64,000 nt of DNA from assembly GCF_003668565.1 (NCBI RefSeq), contig NZ_RCWJ01000005.1:186001-250000 (forward strand), in the 5' to 3' direction. Shown one piece after another: positions 7,662 through 16,154 of the stretch. This DNA comes from Mycetocola zhadangensis. GTDB lineage: Bacteria > Actinomycetota > Actinomycetes > Actinomycetales > Microbacteriaceae. The notes under the pieces were generated by a model that did not search any database, was not told where the DNA came from, and saw nothing but the letters and a program-made list of their open reading frames with translations. Numbering within the stretch: position 1 is the stretch's first letter; the number at the start of each line of letters is the position of its first letter. Made by a program: the position numbers and the translations under genes.

Positions 7662-7718
7662 ATGAAATCTATCGCCGCGGGGAAGCGCCGCGCGGCGTGC
7701 GTGACGGTTGGTGAGTAA
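7662..7718 (+). CDS. 18-residue leaderless upstream ORF
   Basis: ATG 7662 opens a frame for MKSIAAGKRRAACVTVGE ending in TAA at 7716-7718, whose last base is the first base of the next ATG (TAATG). The ORF therefore lies exactly between the likely transcription start and the GAF-ANTAR gene and would be translated as a leaderless message, then coupled to the next gene. A CG-rich hairpin (CGCCGCG near 7673 with CGCGGCG near 7690) lies within it. It may be a leader peptide or only a translational entry point; nothing resembles a known family. Confidence 0.4.
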   Translation: MKSIAAGKRRAACVTVGE

Positions 7719-8386
7719 TGAGCGCCGCGCAGACCGAGGCGGACGCCGGCCAGAAACTGGCCGCGCCGTTTCTTGACCTTCTGCCCATCACGGGAGTGGC
7801 GATCTCCGTCCTCGATCGCGACCACAAGGCATCCGTTATTCATGCCAGCGACGACACCGCAGCGCAGCTCGAGGAGACGCAATTCACTCTTGGCGACGGA
7901 CCGCTCTTCGAGTGCTTCGCGACGGCCGGACCGGTGCTTGTGCCATCCGTCAGCGACGACTCGCGATGGCCGCTGTTTCTCTCCCACGCCGATCAGCTGG
8001 CGGTCGGCGCTCTCTTTTTCTTTCCGCTCACCCTTGGCGCCGCGTGCATAGGCACCGTGTTGTGTTATCGGGACTCCCCTGGGCACCTGGAGCGGGAGAC
8101 AGTCGATGTGGGCAGCGGCCTGGCCAGGGCCATCGCCGGCCCCGCTCTTCGACACGCAATTCTGCTCGCCGACGGTGAAGCAGACGCCAAAAACACTCCC
8201 ACTGAGATGCGGCGTGAGGTGCATCAGGCTACGGGCATGATGCTGGTTCAGCTCGATGTCAGCGCAACCGATGCACTTGCCCGGATGCGAGCGTACGCTT
8301 TTGCGCATGGGGTCAGCCTCCGTGAGGTTGCCCGGAGCGTTGTGAGCGGTCACCTCGACTTCTCGACAGAGGGATTGATCACATGA
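7718..8386 (+). CDS. GAF and ANTAR domain regulator
   Basis: 222 residues. A degenerate GAF sensor domain covers about 15-145 (TGVAISVLDRDHKASVIHASD, LGDGPLFECF, LFFFPLTLGAACIGTV). ANTAR follows at about 155-215 (MRREVHQATGMMLVQLDVSATDALARMRAYA), the three-helix RNA-binding module that prevents transcription termination by stabilising a paired-hairpin structure. It would act as a cytoplasmic ligand-sensing antiterminator. It is coupled to a tiny ORF upstream and overlaps the next, related gene by 4 nt. No Shine-Dalgarno is needed if translation is coupled through TAATG. Confidence 0.85.
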   Translation: MSAAQTEADAGQKLAAPFLDLLPITGVAISVLDRDHKASVIHASDDTAAQLEETQFTLGDGPLFECFATAGPVLVPSVSDDSRWPLFLSHADQLAVGALFFFPLTLGAACIGTVLCYRDSPGHLERETVDVGSGLARAIAGPALRHAILLADGEADAKNTPTEMRREVHQATGMMLVQLDVSATDALARMRAYAFAHGVSLREVARSVVSGHLDFSTEGLIT

Positions 8387-9168
8387 GCAATGGAGACATC
8401 GTGGACACGAAATCTCGAGAAGAAAAGATCAATGCGGCATTTGTTTCGATGACTGACGCGTTGATGAGCGAATACGACATCGTCGACCTTCTGTCCACGT
8501 TGCTGAATGCCTGCATCGACGTTCTGGACATGGATGCGGGAGGGATCCTGTTGGTAGACGCAACGGGAGAACTCGAATTGGTGGCATCGACGAGCGAGGA
8601 AGCGGAGATTGTCGAGACGATCATCGTGGCCGCCGGCGAGGGACCCTGCATCGAGTGTTACGACAAGGCGGAACACGTGAGTGTCCCCGACATCGAGCGC
8701 GTTGCCGAGAAATGGCCGAAATTCTACGCCTCTGCCAAACAGCAGGGATTCCTCTCGACATACGCCGTTCCAATGCGGCTTCGGGATGAAGTAATGGGTG
8801 TCATGAACATCCTGAGCGCACAGCCCGTCGAAATCTCCGAGGGAGACGGGAAGATCGCGCAGGCGCTCGCGGACCTCGCCGTGCTGGGCGTTCTGCACGA
8901 GCGCAACTTCCGTACGCCTGTTGCGGTGACCGAACAACTGCATTTGGCGCTCGACACCCGAATACTGATCGAGCAGGCCAAGGGGGTACTTGCCCAACGT
9001 GAGCACCTGACGATGACCGAAGCATTCGACGCGCTCCGGCATTATGCGCGTGTAAACGGGCTGACTCTTCGCCACGTCGCCGAGGCAACGGTGCACCGCA
9101 CCCTGGCCACGGAGGATCTCATTTCCGACCGCAGCGCTGCGGCACCGGTGCCGCGGTCGATCTCCTAG
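8383..9168 (+). CDS. GAF and ANTAR domain regulator, second copy
   Basis: 261 residues. The GAF domain covers about 20-175 (MTDALMSEYDIVDLLSTLL, MDAGGILLVDATGELELVAST, GEGPCIECY) and is better conserved than in the first copy. ANTAR follows at about 185-245 (IEQAKGVLAQREHLTMTEAFDALRHYARVNGLTLRHVAE). The start overlaps the preceding stop by 4 nt, so the two are made together, and ANTAR proteins dimerise, so a heterodimer is possible. The pair lies between the pcaIJF and quinate operons, but nothing in the sequence ties them to either. Confidence 0.88.
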   Translation: MSNGDIVDTKSREEKINAAFVSMTDALMSEYDIVDLLSTLLNACIDVLDMDAGGILLVDATGELELVASTSEEAEIVETIIVAAGEGPCIECYDKAEHVSVPDIERVAEKWPKFYASAKQQGFLSTYAVPMRLRDEVMGVMNILSAQPVEISEGDGKIAQALADLAVLGVLHERNFRTPVAVTEQLHLALDTRILIEQAKGVLAQREHLTMTEAFDALRHYARVNGLTLRHVAEATVHRTLATEDLISDRSAAAPVPRSIS

Positions 9169-9317
9169 CTTTTCTGCGGCTGGTCCGGATCCGCCGGCTC
9201 GGGATTGCCCTTGTCGAAGAGGGCACCAGACTGCGCGCTGTTGCCGTCCGAACCGGCGGGGCGAGCGCACCGGCACCACCTCCCGGAAGGCTCCAAAGCC
9301 CTCACAGTCACCCGGGA

Positions 9318-9992
9318 CTAGGACGAACCCGGGTTGCCGTCCTGCGCGGTCAGGGTCGCGACGACCATGTCACCGATCAGACGGCGGTGTGAGTCCTGAA
9401 GCGCTGGATTGAGCAGGTCCCGGTCAAAAATGGCAGCGAACGTGTGGCGATTTGCGACGTGGAAGCACGCAAAGGCGCTGATGATCATATGCACGTCGAG
9501 TGCGTCGATGTCACTCCGGAAAACACCTTCGCGCACTCCCCTCTCGATCACTCCCTCGAGGACCGTGATGGCCGTCACGTTCTCACGCAGGATGGTTGGT
9601 GACTGCCGAAGGTGCTCAGCACGGTGAATGTTCTCGATGCTGACCAGCTGGATGAATTCCTGATGCGTCGTGTGGTGATCGTATGTCGCTTCGGCCAGCT
9701 TTCGCAGCGCTTCACACGGCGACAGTTCCTCGATGCGCACTCCCCGCTCGACATCGCGGATCTGCGCATACACGCGCTCGAGAACGCTGAGGTAGAGACG
9801 TTCCTTCGAGGTGAAGTAGTAGTAGATCATCCGTTTGGTTGTTCGAGTTCGCGCGGCGATCTCGTCAACGCGGGCTCCCGCATAACCGTTCGCAGCGAAC
9901 TCGGCCGTCGCAACATCCAGGATGTCTTCCATCGTTCGAACGGCGCGGGCGGTCGAACCGCTGTCCTGGACCTCGCGCAACTCCCCAACCAT
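9318..9992 (-). CDS. TetR family regulator at the end of the quinate operon
   Basis: 224 residues from ATG 9992, which has AAGGGAG with 5 nt spacing; a GTG at 10007 overlapping the qsuD stop is the alternative. The HTH is at about 25-65 (EDILDVATAEFAANGYAGARVDEIAARTRTTKRMIYYYFTSKE), followed by a C-terminal domain of about 150 residues of the type seen in regulators of aromatic catabolism. Being the fourth gene of qsuB-dabb-qsuD it is probably autoregulated and controls that operon, alongside the divergent IclR proteins. In C. glutamicum the corresponding regulator QsuR is of the LysR type, so control differs here. Confidence 0.85.
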   Translation of the reverse strand: MVGELREVQDSGSTARAVRTMEDILDVATAEFAANGYAGARVDEIAARTRTTKRMIYYYFTSKERLYLSVLERVYAQIRDVERGVRIEELSPCEALRKLAEATYDHHTTHQEFIQLVSIENIHRAEHLRQSPTILRENVTAITVLEGVIERGVREGVFRSDIDALDVHMIISAFACFHVANRHTFAAIFDRDLLNPALQDSHRRLIGDMVVATLTAQDGNPGSS

Positions 9993-10003
9993 GGTCGCTC
10001 CCT

Positions 10004-10915
10004 TCACTCTTGTGAGGCCCGGACGGAGGACTCTTCCGATAGAACGAGGGAGCGAAAATGCTCCTCCATCCTTTCCCGATCAGGTTCTTCGCCGGTGATG
10101 ATCTGAAGGCTAGCGTAGGCCTGACCGACGGCCATGCGTCCGCCATCAAGCACTGGATGGCCTGCATTCCTCGCCAGGCGAATGAGCTCAGTTTCCAAAG
10201 GCCTGTAGACCACGTCCGACACCCATGCGTCCGCGCGAAGCAGCTCGACATCGAACGCGAGCCCCGGGTGGTGCTTCATTCCCATCGGGGTTGCGTGAAC
10301 CACTCCGCTGGCGTTGGCGATCATTTCCGTCAGCTCGTCGCGCCCGACGATCGCGATGGTCGACCCTGAAAAGTGCTGGCCCATGCGCCGAGCGAGATCC
10401 GCCGCTCGAGCCGGGTCCACATCGAACAGGTCGAGCCGACCAACACCAGACGACAGGAGTGCGTAGGCGGTTGCGGCCCCGGCACCACCACAACCAATCT
10501 GAACGACGCGGTCGAATGACACTCCGGATAGACCGGCGATCAATCCATCCCGAAAACCCATCCAGTCGGTGTTGTACCCGACCAGGCCCTCGTCCTCGAA
10601 CACCACAAGGTTGACCGCCCCCAGGTGTTCCGCACGCGGGTCCAACCTGTCGACCACATCGAGTACCACCTGTTTGCACGGGTGGGTGATATTCATTGCG
10701 GAGAAGCCCGTACGGCGAGCGTCGGCCAGGAGTTCTCCAACGTCCTCTGCCTGTTTGCCGAGGTCGATGAGATCGATAATCCGATATTCATAGTCGAGAC
10801 CGAGCGCCGCCGCCTCGACCTCGTGCAGCAGCGGAGTGAAGGATTGTGTGATGCCGGCACCGATCAGTCCGACAAGATAGCGACGTTCGGGTCCGGCGCT
10901 CTCAAAGCGAGTCAT
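10004..10915 (-). CDS. qsuD: Quinate/shikimate dehydrogenase, NAD-type
   Basis: 303 residues of the AroE/YdiB family. The substrate pocket shows Ser25-x-Thr27 (GITQSFTP); biosynthetic AroE has Ser-x-Ser, while Thr is the residue of quinate-accepting enzymes such as that of C. glutamicum. Catalytic Lys81 (NITHPCK) and Asp117 (NTDW) are present. The Rossmann motif GCGGAGAATAYA is followed by LFDVDPARA: an Asp ends strand 2 instead of the basic NRT patch, pointing to NAD rather than NADP. This suits catabolic oxidation of quinate to dehydroquinate and shikimate to dehydroshikimate. It overlaps the Dabb gene by 4 nt. Confidence 0.9.
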   Translation of the reverse strand: MTRFESAGPERRYLVGLIGAGITQSFTPLLHEVEAAALGLDYEYRIIDLIDLGKQAEDVGELLADARRTGFSAMNITHPCKQVVLDVVDRLDPRAEHLGAVNLVVFEDEGLVGYNTDWMGFRDGLIAGLSGVSFDRVVQIGCGGAGAATAYALLSSGVGRLDLFDVDPARAADLARRMGQHFSGSTIAIVGRDELTEMIANASGVVHATPMGMKHHPGLAFDVELLRADAWVSDVVYRPLETELIRLARNAGHPVLDGGRMAVGQAYASLQIITGEEPDRERMEEHFRSLVLSEESSVRASQE

Positions 10916-11214
10916 TCGACATCCGGAATCTCAAAATCGACAGTGGCGAGCGAGACCTTCACTGGAGCGGAAATCCTCAGCACTTCGGCATGTGCCGGGT
11001 GCCGGTTGTAGAGCGCGAGTCCGTCGAGGTCATCGAAGTCGGCGACGATGGCGAGCTCGTGCGCGTGTTCACCACCGAGCACATCAACTCCGACGCTCAT
11101 GCGTTTGAGACTGGGGATCTGCGCGGGCAGCGCACGCAGAAGCGACATCCAGTGTTCACGCTGGTCGACGGTGAACTCGGGCACGAATCGAAAAACGGCG
11201 ACATGTCGAATCAC
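10912..11214 (-). CDS. Dabb (stress-responsive A/B barrel) domain protein
   Basis: 100 residues, a single Dabb domain of the ferredoxin-like dimeric alpha/beta barrel superfamily: it starts IRHVAVFRFVPE and carries HAHELAIVADFDDLDGLALY before the conserved YNRHPAH. GTG start at 11214 overlaps the qsuB stop by 4 nt, and its own stop overlaps the qsuD start by 4 nt, so it is tightly embedded between two quinate enzymes. Some Dabb proteins are cyclases or dehydratases acting on polyketides, others have no known function. A role in handling a reactive quinate intermediate is inference from position. Confidence 0.8.
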   Translation of the reverse strand: MIRHVAVFRFVPEFTVDQREHWMSLLRALPAQIPSLKRMSVGVDVLGGEHAHELAIVADFDDLDGLALYNRHPAHAEVLRISAPVKVSLATVDFEIPDVE

Positions 11215-13055
11215 GCCGGCACCTCCCGCGTCGCGCGTCTCTGCTGGTACTGAGCGGCGAGCCGCACCGGCGCGTTGAGCGCCCCGTAGCCCTCATAGCC
11301 ATCGCGGCGTTCAACAACTTCGAGGAAGACAGTGCCGATCGGATGCGTGTAGAAGTGAAGAAACTCCCCTGTCTCGTCACGGTCATACATGACATTCAAT
11401 TTCTTCAACTCGTTGAGCAGTTCTGGATGAACGTCATACCTTGCCTCAATGTCGTCGTAGTAGTTGGCGGGAATGTCGAGGGGATGGAAGCCACGCTCTC
11501 GCGCCTCTCGCGCCAGCGCCAGGACGTCAGATGACGCGAAAGCGATGTGCTGGGGAAGAATCGCGTCTTCGTTCGCACCGGAAGGGACGAGGTTGAGCGC
11601 GATTCGAACAACACCGTCCGCCGCCCGGAGCACCTGGCTCCGTACGAGGCCCACCGGGGCGGCCACCTCCATCGAGGGTTGAGAGCGCAAGTCCAGCACG
11701 GAGTGGAAGAAGAGCACACCAGCGTCGAAGTGCTGCCAGGGCTGGGCGAGGTTGATGTGGTCAACCCTCTCGATGAGCCCGGTGCCTCTGTTGCTTGGTT
11801 CCCCGAACTCTCGCACCCACCTCGGCGCTGTCTCTCCTTCCCTCCCGAAGAAGACCTCGGACCCATCTGGCGCCCGAACGCCCACCAGAGGTTCATCGCC
11901 CGGGCCTTCCGGTCGGTGTATCTCCGTTGCGAACAAGTCAATGGCCCGCTGGAACGCCGTGGCCGGATTGCGAACAGACAGCCCGATTCCTGCGACCGTT
12001 GGGGGCGGTTGGTTCGGCTCGGGTCGACCGAGCACCACTCGCGCTGCCCCCTGCGACCAGAGCTCGACGCTCTTGGAGCGGTGGCGTCCGTGCGAGGAGA
12101 AGCCGAGTTGCTCGAGCAACAGTCGCATGTCATCGATCGCGCCTGTCCGCAGCTCCACATAATTGATGTCTGCGGGCGGCTCGACGGCGGGCAGTGGGCG
12201 GGCTGACATCTGCTCCGTGCGCCCTCCGGACGACCCGCCCAACCAGGTCAGCGTTTCATCCTCGAGCAAACGGAGCGAGCGCCGTGCGTCTATGGCCGTC
12301 GCGCGTGGATCCGACTGCCGGAACGTGTCGTTGAAGATTTCGAGCGAGACCGGTCCGTCATAGCCCGTCCTCACCAGATGGCCCATGAATGCGGCGAGAT
12401 CGAACCCACCCTCCCCCGGAAAGAGGCGGTGATGACGACTCCACGACAACACATCCATCGACAGAATCGGAGCGTCAGCTAATTGAACGAAAAAGATCTT
12501 CGCTGCCGGGATGGTCTCGATGGCCTGCGGGTCGTGGCCTTTTGACAGGATATGGAAACTGTCCAGGCACACTCCGATGCGCGGGTGATCCGCCAGACGC
12601 ACGATTCGAGCGGCCTGTTCATAGTCGTCGACAAATTTTCCCCACGCGAGGGCCTCGTAGGCCACGCGAACGCCGAAGCGCTCAGCAAGCACCCCGAGCT
12701 CGCGCAGCTGCGCAGCCGCGAGCTGCTCGTCCCCACTTCGTGCGGTGGCCACGTTGCTGCACAACAGCATGGTCTCGATGCCGAGGCGATTCATCAGTGA
12801 GAATTTCGCTGCCGCGCGTCGCAGATTCTGCTCGAGAAGGTCGGGGCCTACCCCTTCAAAGTCCCGGAACGGCTGGTACAGGTCGAGCGACAGCCCAAGC
12901 TCCTGTGCGCGGGCCCGAATTTCCTCTGGCGATTTCGGCGACGCAATCAGATCGGGTTCAAAGATCTCCACCCCATCGAACCCTGCCTCTTTCGCCGCGA
13001 CGAGCTTCTGGTCGAGCGTGCCCATCAGGCACACCGTGGCGATCGATGTTCGCAT
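11211..13055 (-). CDS. qsuB: 3-dehydroshikimate dehydratase with HPPD-like C-terminal domain
   Basis: 614 residues from ATG 13055 with GGAGG 4 nt upstream. Residues 1-280 are a xylose-isomerase-like TIM barrel that dehydrates 3-dehydroshikimate to protocatechuate. Glu134 (YEALAW), Asp165 (CLDSFH), Gln191 (FVQLAD) and Glu239 (SLEIFND) fall at the metal-ligand positions I recall for P. putida QuiC1. Residues about 310-600 are two vicinal-oxygen-chelate modules resembling hydroxyphenylpyruvate dioxygenase (VDHINLAQP, LHFYTHPIGTVFLEVVER). The same two-domain architecture occurs in C. glutamicum QsuB. First gene of the qsuB-dabb-qsuD-tetR operon. Confidence 0.93.
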   Translation of the reverse strand: MRTSIATVCLMGTLDQKLVAAKEAGFDGVEIFEPDLIASPKSPEEIRARAQELGLSLDLYQPFRDFEGVGPDLLEQNLRRAAAKFSLMNRLGIETMLLCSNVATARSGDEQLAAAQLRELGVLAERFGVRVAYEALAWGKFVDDYEQAARIVRLADHPRIGVCLDSFHILSKGHDPQAIETIPAAKIFFVQLADAPILSMDVLSWSRHHRLFPGEGGFDLAAFMGHLVRTGYDGPVSLEIFNDTFRQSDPRATAIDARRSLRLLEDETLTWLGGSSGGRTEQMSARPLPAVEPPADINYVELRTGAIDDMRLLLEQLGFSSHGRHRSKSVELWSQGAARVVLGRPEPNQPPPTVAGIGLSVRNPATAFQRAIDLFATEIHRPEGPGDEPLVGVRAPDGSEVFFGREGETAPRWVREFGEPSNRGTGLIERVDHINLAQPWQHFDAGVLFFHSVLDLRSQPSMEVAAPVGLVRSQVLRAADGVVRIALNLVPSGANEDAILPQHIAFASSDVLALAREARERGFHPLDIPANYYDDIEARYDVHPELLNELKKLNVMYDRDETGEFLHFYTHPIGTVFLEVVERRDGYEGYGALNAPVRLAAQYQQRRATREVPA

Positions 13056-13110
13056 GTTCCCTCCAGCAGCACCGACGCTGGTGCCCGAGCGATTCTCAAA
13101 AGTTGTTGCA

Positions 13111-13138
13111 GAAGAACGAACTAACCAGTACGTTCTTC
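13111..13138. promoter_or_regulatory. 28-bp palindrome between qsuB and iclR
   Basis: GAAGAACG (13111-13118) and CGTTCTTC (13131-13138) are perfect arms. Within the 12-nt centre, ACT and AGT are also symmetric, so the palindrome spans nearly 28 bp. It sits 56 bp upstream of qsuB and 49 bp upstream of iclR, between two divergent start codons, and is the best operator candidate for one of the IclR proteins next to it. Confidence 0.6.
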
Positions 13139-13186
13139 CCAAGCAGGTGGTCAACGACGATCTAACCCGCTCAAAGGAGATGTTCG

Positions 13187-13945
13187 ATGATGAGTTTCGC
13201 CGAGTGGAACAAGCCAGTGGGCCCGACAAGCGACTCGGCGTCGGTGCTCGAACGCATCGTCGCAATTCTCGGCGCCGTGAAGGAATCGGATGTGCCGCTG
13301 TCGATCACAGCCCTGGCAGCCCGAACCGGAATGCCCAAGTCTTCTGTGTCCCGCCTCGTCGGCGAACTGGTCGAGCAGCGTTATCTTCAACGCACAGACG
13401 ATGGCATTGGGCTGGGATTCCGACTGTTCGAACTGGGCGTCCGCGCGAGCCTCCCGCGCCGACTTCTCACGGCGGCTGGGCCCGTGATTCGAGAGCTCGT
13501 CGAGCTCACAGGAGAGCGGGTCGGGCTTTGGGTGCATCAGGGCACCCACATGATCTCCATCGCAACGGTGGCTGGTCGACTACCGATGCTGCCAGCCAGG
13601 GCCGGTATGCGCTCTCCAGCACTGACAACCGCCAGCGGGAAGGCCTACCTTGCGTTCTGCTCTGACCCAGGCGTTGTGAACCAGGCAACTGCACCTCTTG
13701 TTCATGCCGCAGCGGACCAGTTTCGGGACGAACTGACTCAAGTGCGAGCGACGGTGGTGGCAACGGACCGTGGGGTCGCCTATCCGGGAATCCTCGCTGT
13801 CGCGACGCCAGTGATGTCTTCTGACCGCGTCGTGCTCGGCGCCATCTCCATCGCGGGCCCGAGCGGGGCGATGGACCCTGAACACGTGGGACCACTGGTT
13901 CGCGCTGCAGGCATCGCCCTAACCCGCCGGCTCACCGCCGCATAG
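13187..13945 (+). CDS. IclR family regulator, first of a tandem pair
   Basis: 252 residues from ATG 13187 with AAAGGAG at 13173-13179; a second ATG at 13190 is possible. The winged helix lies at about 15-75 (SVLERIVAILGAV, LSITALAARTGMPKSSVSRLVGELVEQRYLQR), the effector domain at 90-250 (GERVGLWVHQGTHMISIATVAGRLPMLPARAG, VATPVMSSDRVVLGAISIAGP). It diverges from qsuB across the 28-bp palindrome and probably senses a quinate-pathway metabolite. Clearly paralogous to the next gene, 6 nt downstream. Confidence 0.87.
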   Translation: MMSFAEWNKPVGPTSDSASVLERIVAILGAVKESDVPLSITALAARTGMPKSSVSRLVGELVEQRYLQRTDDGIGLGFRLFELGVRASLPRRLLTAAGPVIRELVELTGERVGLWVHQGTHMISIATVAGRLPMLPARAGMRSPALTTASGKAYLAFCSDPGVVNQATAPLVHAAADQFRDELTQVRATVVATDRGVAYPGILAVATPVMSSDRVVLGAISIAGPSGAMDPEHVGPLVRAAGIALTRRLTAA

Positions 13946-13951
13946 ACGGAA

Positions 13952-14707
13952 ATGCGAAACGCAGACTGGACAACATCCGTAAGCGTTCTCGACCGCGTCA
14001 CGGCGATCTTCGAGGCATTCGACGAGCACGGCGAAGGTCTTGGCGTTTCGGAACTTGCCCGGCGGGCGAACCTTCCGAAGTCAACGGTGTCCAGGATCGC
14101 GGCCGACCTGGTTGGCCAGCGCTTTCTCGATCGAGACGACGGAAAGCTCTACCTGGGTATCCGTTTGTTCGAGCTCGGTCTCACGGTGAGTAAACCGCGA
14201 AAGCTCCGGGAAGCCGCCCTCCCATTGATGAACGAACTCCGAATGGCAACAGGCCGAAGCGTCCAGCTCGCCGTTCTTGAGCAGACGGACGTGGTCCTCG
14301 TTGCGGTCATCCGCGGGAAACGAGCCCTCACAACGTTAGGACCGGTCGGCTCGCGCCGCCCTGCTCATTCCACGGCAGCAGGGAAGGCGCTTCTCGCGTT
14401 CTCCGCTCGGGAGGTTGTCGAAGATGTAGTTCACGGAGGACTCGAGCGGCTCACGGCCAATACCATCTGCGAGCCGGCGAAGCTGGCCGGAGAGCTGACC
14501 ACCATCCGAAAAACCCGAATAGCGATCGAGCGGGAAGAGTGCGCCAGCGACCTCGTCAGTGTGGCAAGCCCGGTTTTGGGCTACGGCACCACTCCTGTCG
14601 CCGCTATCGCCGTTGCCGGGTGCGCGGACGAAATGAATATTGACCACCTGGCTCCCACCGTTCGAGCGGCAGCTGTTGCTCTGAGCCATCGGATCGGCAA
14701 CGGCTGA
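13952..14707 (+). CDS. IclR family regulator, second of a tandem pair
   Basis: 251 residues, starting 6 nt after the first iclR gene. Same domain order: winged helix at about 10-70 (SVLDRVTAIFEAFDEHG, LGVSELARRANLPKSTVSRIAADLVGQRFL), effector domain 85-248 (GRSVQLAVLEQTDVVLVAVIRG, ASDLVSVASPVLGYGTTPVAAIAVAG). The similarity to its neighbour along the whole length indicates a tandem duplication. One paralogue may serve the qsu operon and the other the TRAP cluster that follows. A perfect 16-bp hairpin ends the transcription unit. Confidence 0.87.
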   Translation: MRNADWTTSVSVLDRVTAIFEAFDEHGEGLGVSELARRANLPKSTVSRIAADLVGQRFLDRDDGKLYLGIRLFELGLTVSKPRKLREAALPLMNELRMATGRSVQLAVLEQTDVVLVAVIRGKRALTTLGPVGSRRPAHSTAAGKALLAFSAREVVEDVVHGGLERLTANTICEPAKLAGELTTIRKTRIAIEREECASDLVSVASPVLGYGTTPVAAIAVAGCADEMNIDHLAPTVRAAAVALSHRIGNG

Positions 14708-14722
14708 ATCGGCCGACGACGA

Positions 14723-14758
14723 GAACGGGGTGGCTGCGGTATCGCAGCCACCCCGTTC
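14723..14758. terminator. Hairpin between convergent iclR and TRAP genes
   Basis: GAACGGGGTGGCTGCG (14723-14738), loop GTAT, and the exact complement at 14743-14758: a perfect 16-bp stem between converging genes. No T-run follows, but position and stability suggest a bidirectional terminator. Confidence 0.65.
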
Positions 14759-14772
14759 GATTGACCGACAGA

Positions 14773-15831
14773 CTATTCGGCCATTTCGCGGATTGCTTTG
14801 TAGGCCTCGAGAGTTTCCCCCGAGAAGTACCCTTCGAAGTATTTCTCGGCGTCGCTGATGAAGGCGTCCATGTCGATGTCTTCGGTTTCGACGACTGTGA
14901 AGTTGTTGTTTGCCCGGTATTCGTCAAGAATTTCTTCGGTTGCCTCGTCGACGCATTCGCGGTTCTCTGGACGGATCTCGTGGATGGTTTCTTCGAGCAA
15001 GGTGGCCTGCTCGTCGCTCATCTTCTCGTAGGTCTTATCGCTGACGAGAATCCAGTGGATGCCCACGTTGTGGTTGTTGAGAACAGCAACGTTGAGCACC
15101 TCGTCGTAACTTGACGAGCGGGTTGCGACGATCGGGTTTTCCTGACCGACGGCGATACCCTGCTGCAGAGCCGTGTACAGCTCTTCAACCGCGACAGAAA
15201 CAGGGTTCGTGACGCCCAACGCTTCAGCGTTCGCGAGGAAGGCTGGCGAGTTGGGGAAGCGAATCGGCACGCCCTCGAGGTCCTCGGGGCTGCGAACCTC
15301 GACATCCTTCGTCGTGAATGTGCGGTTGCCGAAGAACCAACCATCAACAATGCTGACGCCTGTCGCTTCCTGGAACGACGAGAACAAATCCTCAGAGCCG
15401 TCGTCCGTCCACTTGAAGGCATGGTCCACGTCGTCGAACGCGTATGCAGCATCGACGACACCGATCGGCTCAAATGTGGAACTGAGTGCTGATGCACCTT
15501 GCAGGTCGATGTCGATGTCTCCGGCCTGAACCAGGGGGAACCGATCCGCGTCGGGGCCCAGTTGGCTCGCTGGGTACAACTCGACGGTGATTCCGACATC
15601 TGCGTCTTCGAGCCGCTCTTTGAGCAGCTCGACGCCGCAGTAGTAGTTCGGCGTCTGCTCGTTCTGACTGGTCGCGACGGTGATGGTGACGGGGTCGTTC
15701 GCCGATTCGCTTGAGTCGGCGGTGCTTTCGGGGCTGCCTCCACCGGAACAACCGGTGACAGCGAGCGTCGTGACTGCGAGCACGGACGCGGCCATCAGGC
15801 CCCGACGCGTCGATCGGGCTGCTGTGCCCAT
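14773..15831 (-). CDS. TRAP transporter solute-binding lipoprotein (DctP family)
   Basis: 352 residues. The N-terminal RRGLMAASVLAVTTLAVTGC is a lipoprotein signal with lipobox VTGC, so the mature protein is anchored on the outer face of the membrane. Then a Ser/Asp-rich linker and the DctP fold (ITVATSQNEQTPNYYCGVELLKE, VPIRFPNSPAFLANAEALGV) including the conserved Arg that binds substrate carboxylate. Good ribosome site GAGGAGA. It lies four genes away from its membrane subunits at 19238-21099. It should deliver an organic acid; quinate, shikimate or a relative is inferred from context. Confidence 0.9.
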   Translation of the reverse strand: MGTAARSTRRGLMAASVLAVTTLAVTGCSGGGSPESTADSSESANDPVTITVATSQNEQTPNYYCGVELLKERLEDADVGITVELYPASQLGPDADRFPLVQAGDIDIDLQGASALSSTFEPIGVVDAAYAFDDVDHAFKWTDDGSEDLFSSFQEATGVSIVDGWFFGNRTFTTKDVEVRSPEDLEGVPIRFPNSPAFLANAEALGVTNPVSVAVEELYTALQQGIAVGQENPIVATRSSSYDEVLNVAVLNNHNVGIHWILVSDKTYEKMSDEQATLLEETIHEIRPENRECVDEATEEILDEYRANNNFTVVETEDIDMDAFISDAEKYFEGYFSGETLEAYKAIREMAE

Positions 15832-16154
15832 GTGACTCTCCTCTTTTCAGCGCACTTCTTCGTGCATTGGATGTTATTCAGTCGGTGGCCGGCGCAGCGA
15901 CATCGAGTCGACGAGCGCCTCGCGTGGTGCGGAAACATCGTCAACCACACTGTCAATGAAGCGGCCCTGTGGCAATGCTGACTCTCGTCTCGCCTGACGC
16001 TTTCGTAAAGTGACGTCCCGGCGAGTGGAACAGCCGCGGCAAACCCTGATTTGGCGCCGCACCTCGCGCCGTTGAATGGAACGTTCCTCGGGCGCCTGTG
16101 TCGATTCGCCTACGCTGGGCGCGACCGACTTTGAGCCAGGACACGGGAGCGTTC
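15832..16154. other. Divergent intergenic region of about 320 bp
   Basis: It holds the promoters of the TRAP binding-protein gene (minus) and the Gfo/Idh/MocA gene (plus). The only clear element is a perfect 10-bp palindrome, GGAACGTTCC, at 16078-16087, about 70 bp upstream of the dehydrogenase, a candidate operator for a neighbouring IclR protein. No ORF with coding character was found. Confidence 0.4.

Noticed and set aside
10004-10007. GTG at 10007 as start of the second TetR gene, coupled to qsuD
   Set aside because: Overlap GTGA is attractive, but ATG 9992 has a strong AAGGGAG at correct spacing; kept as an alternative only.
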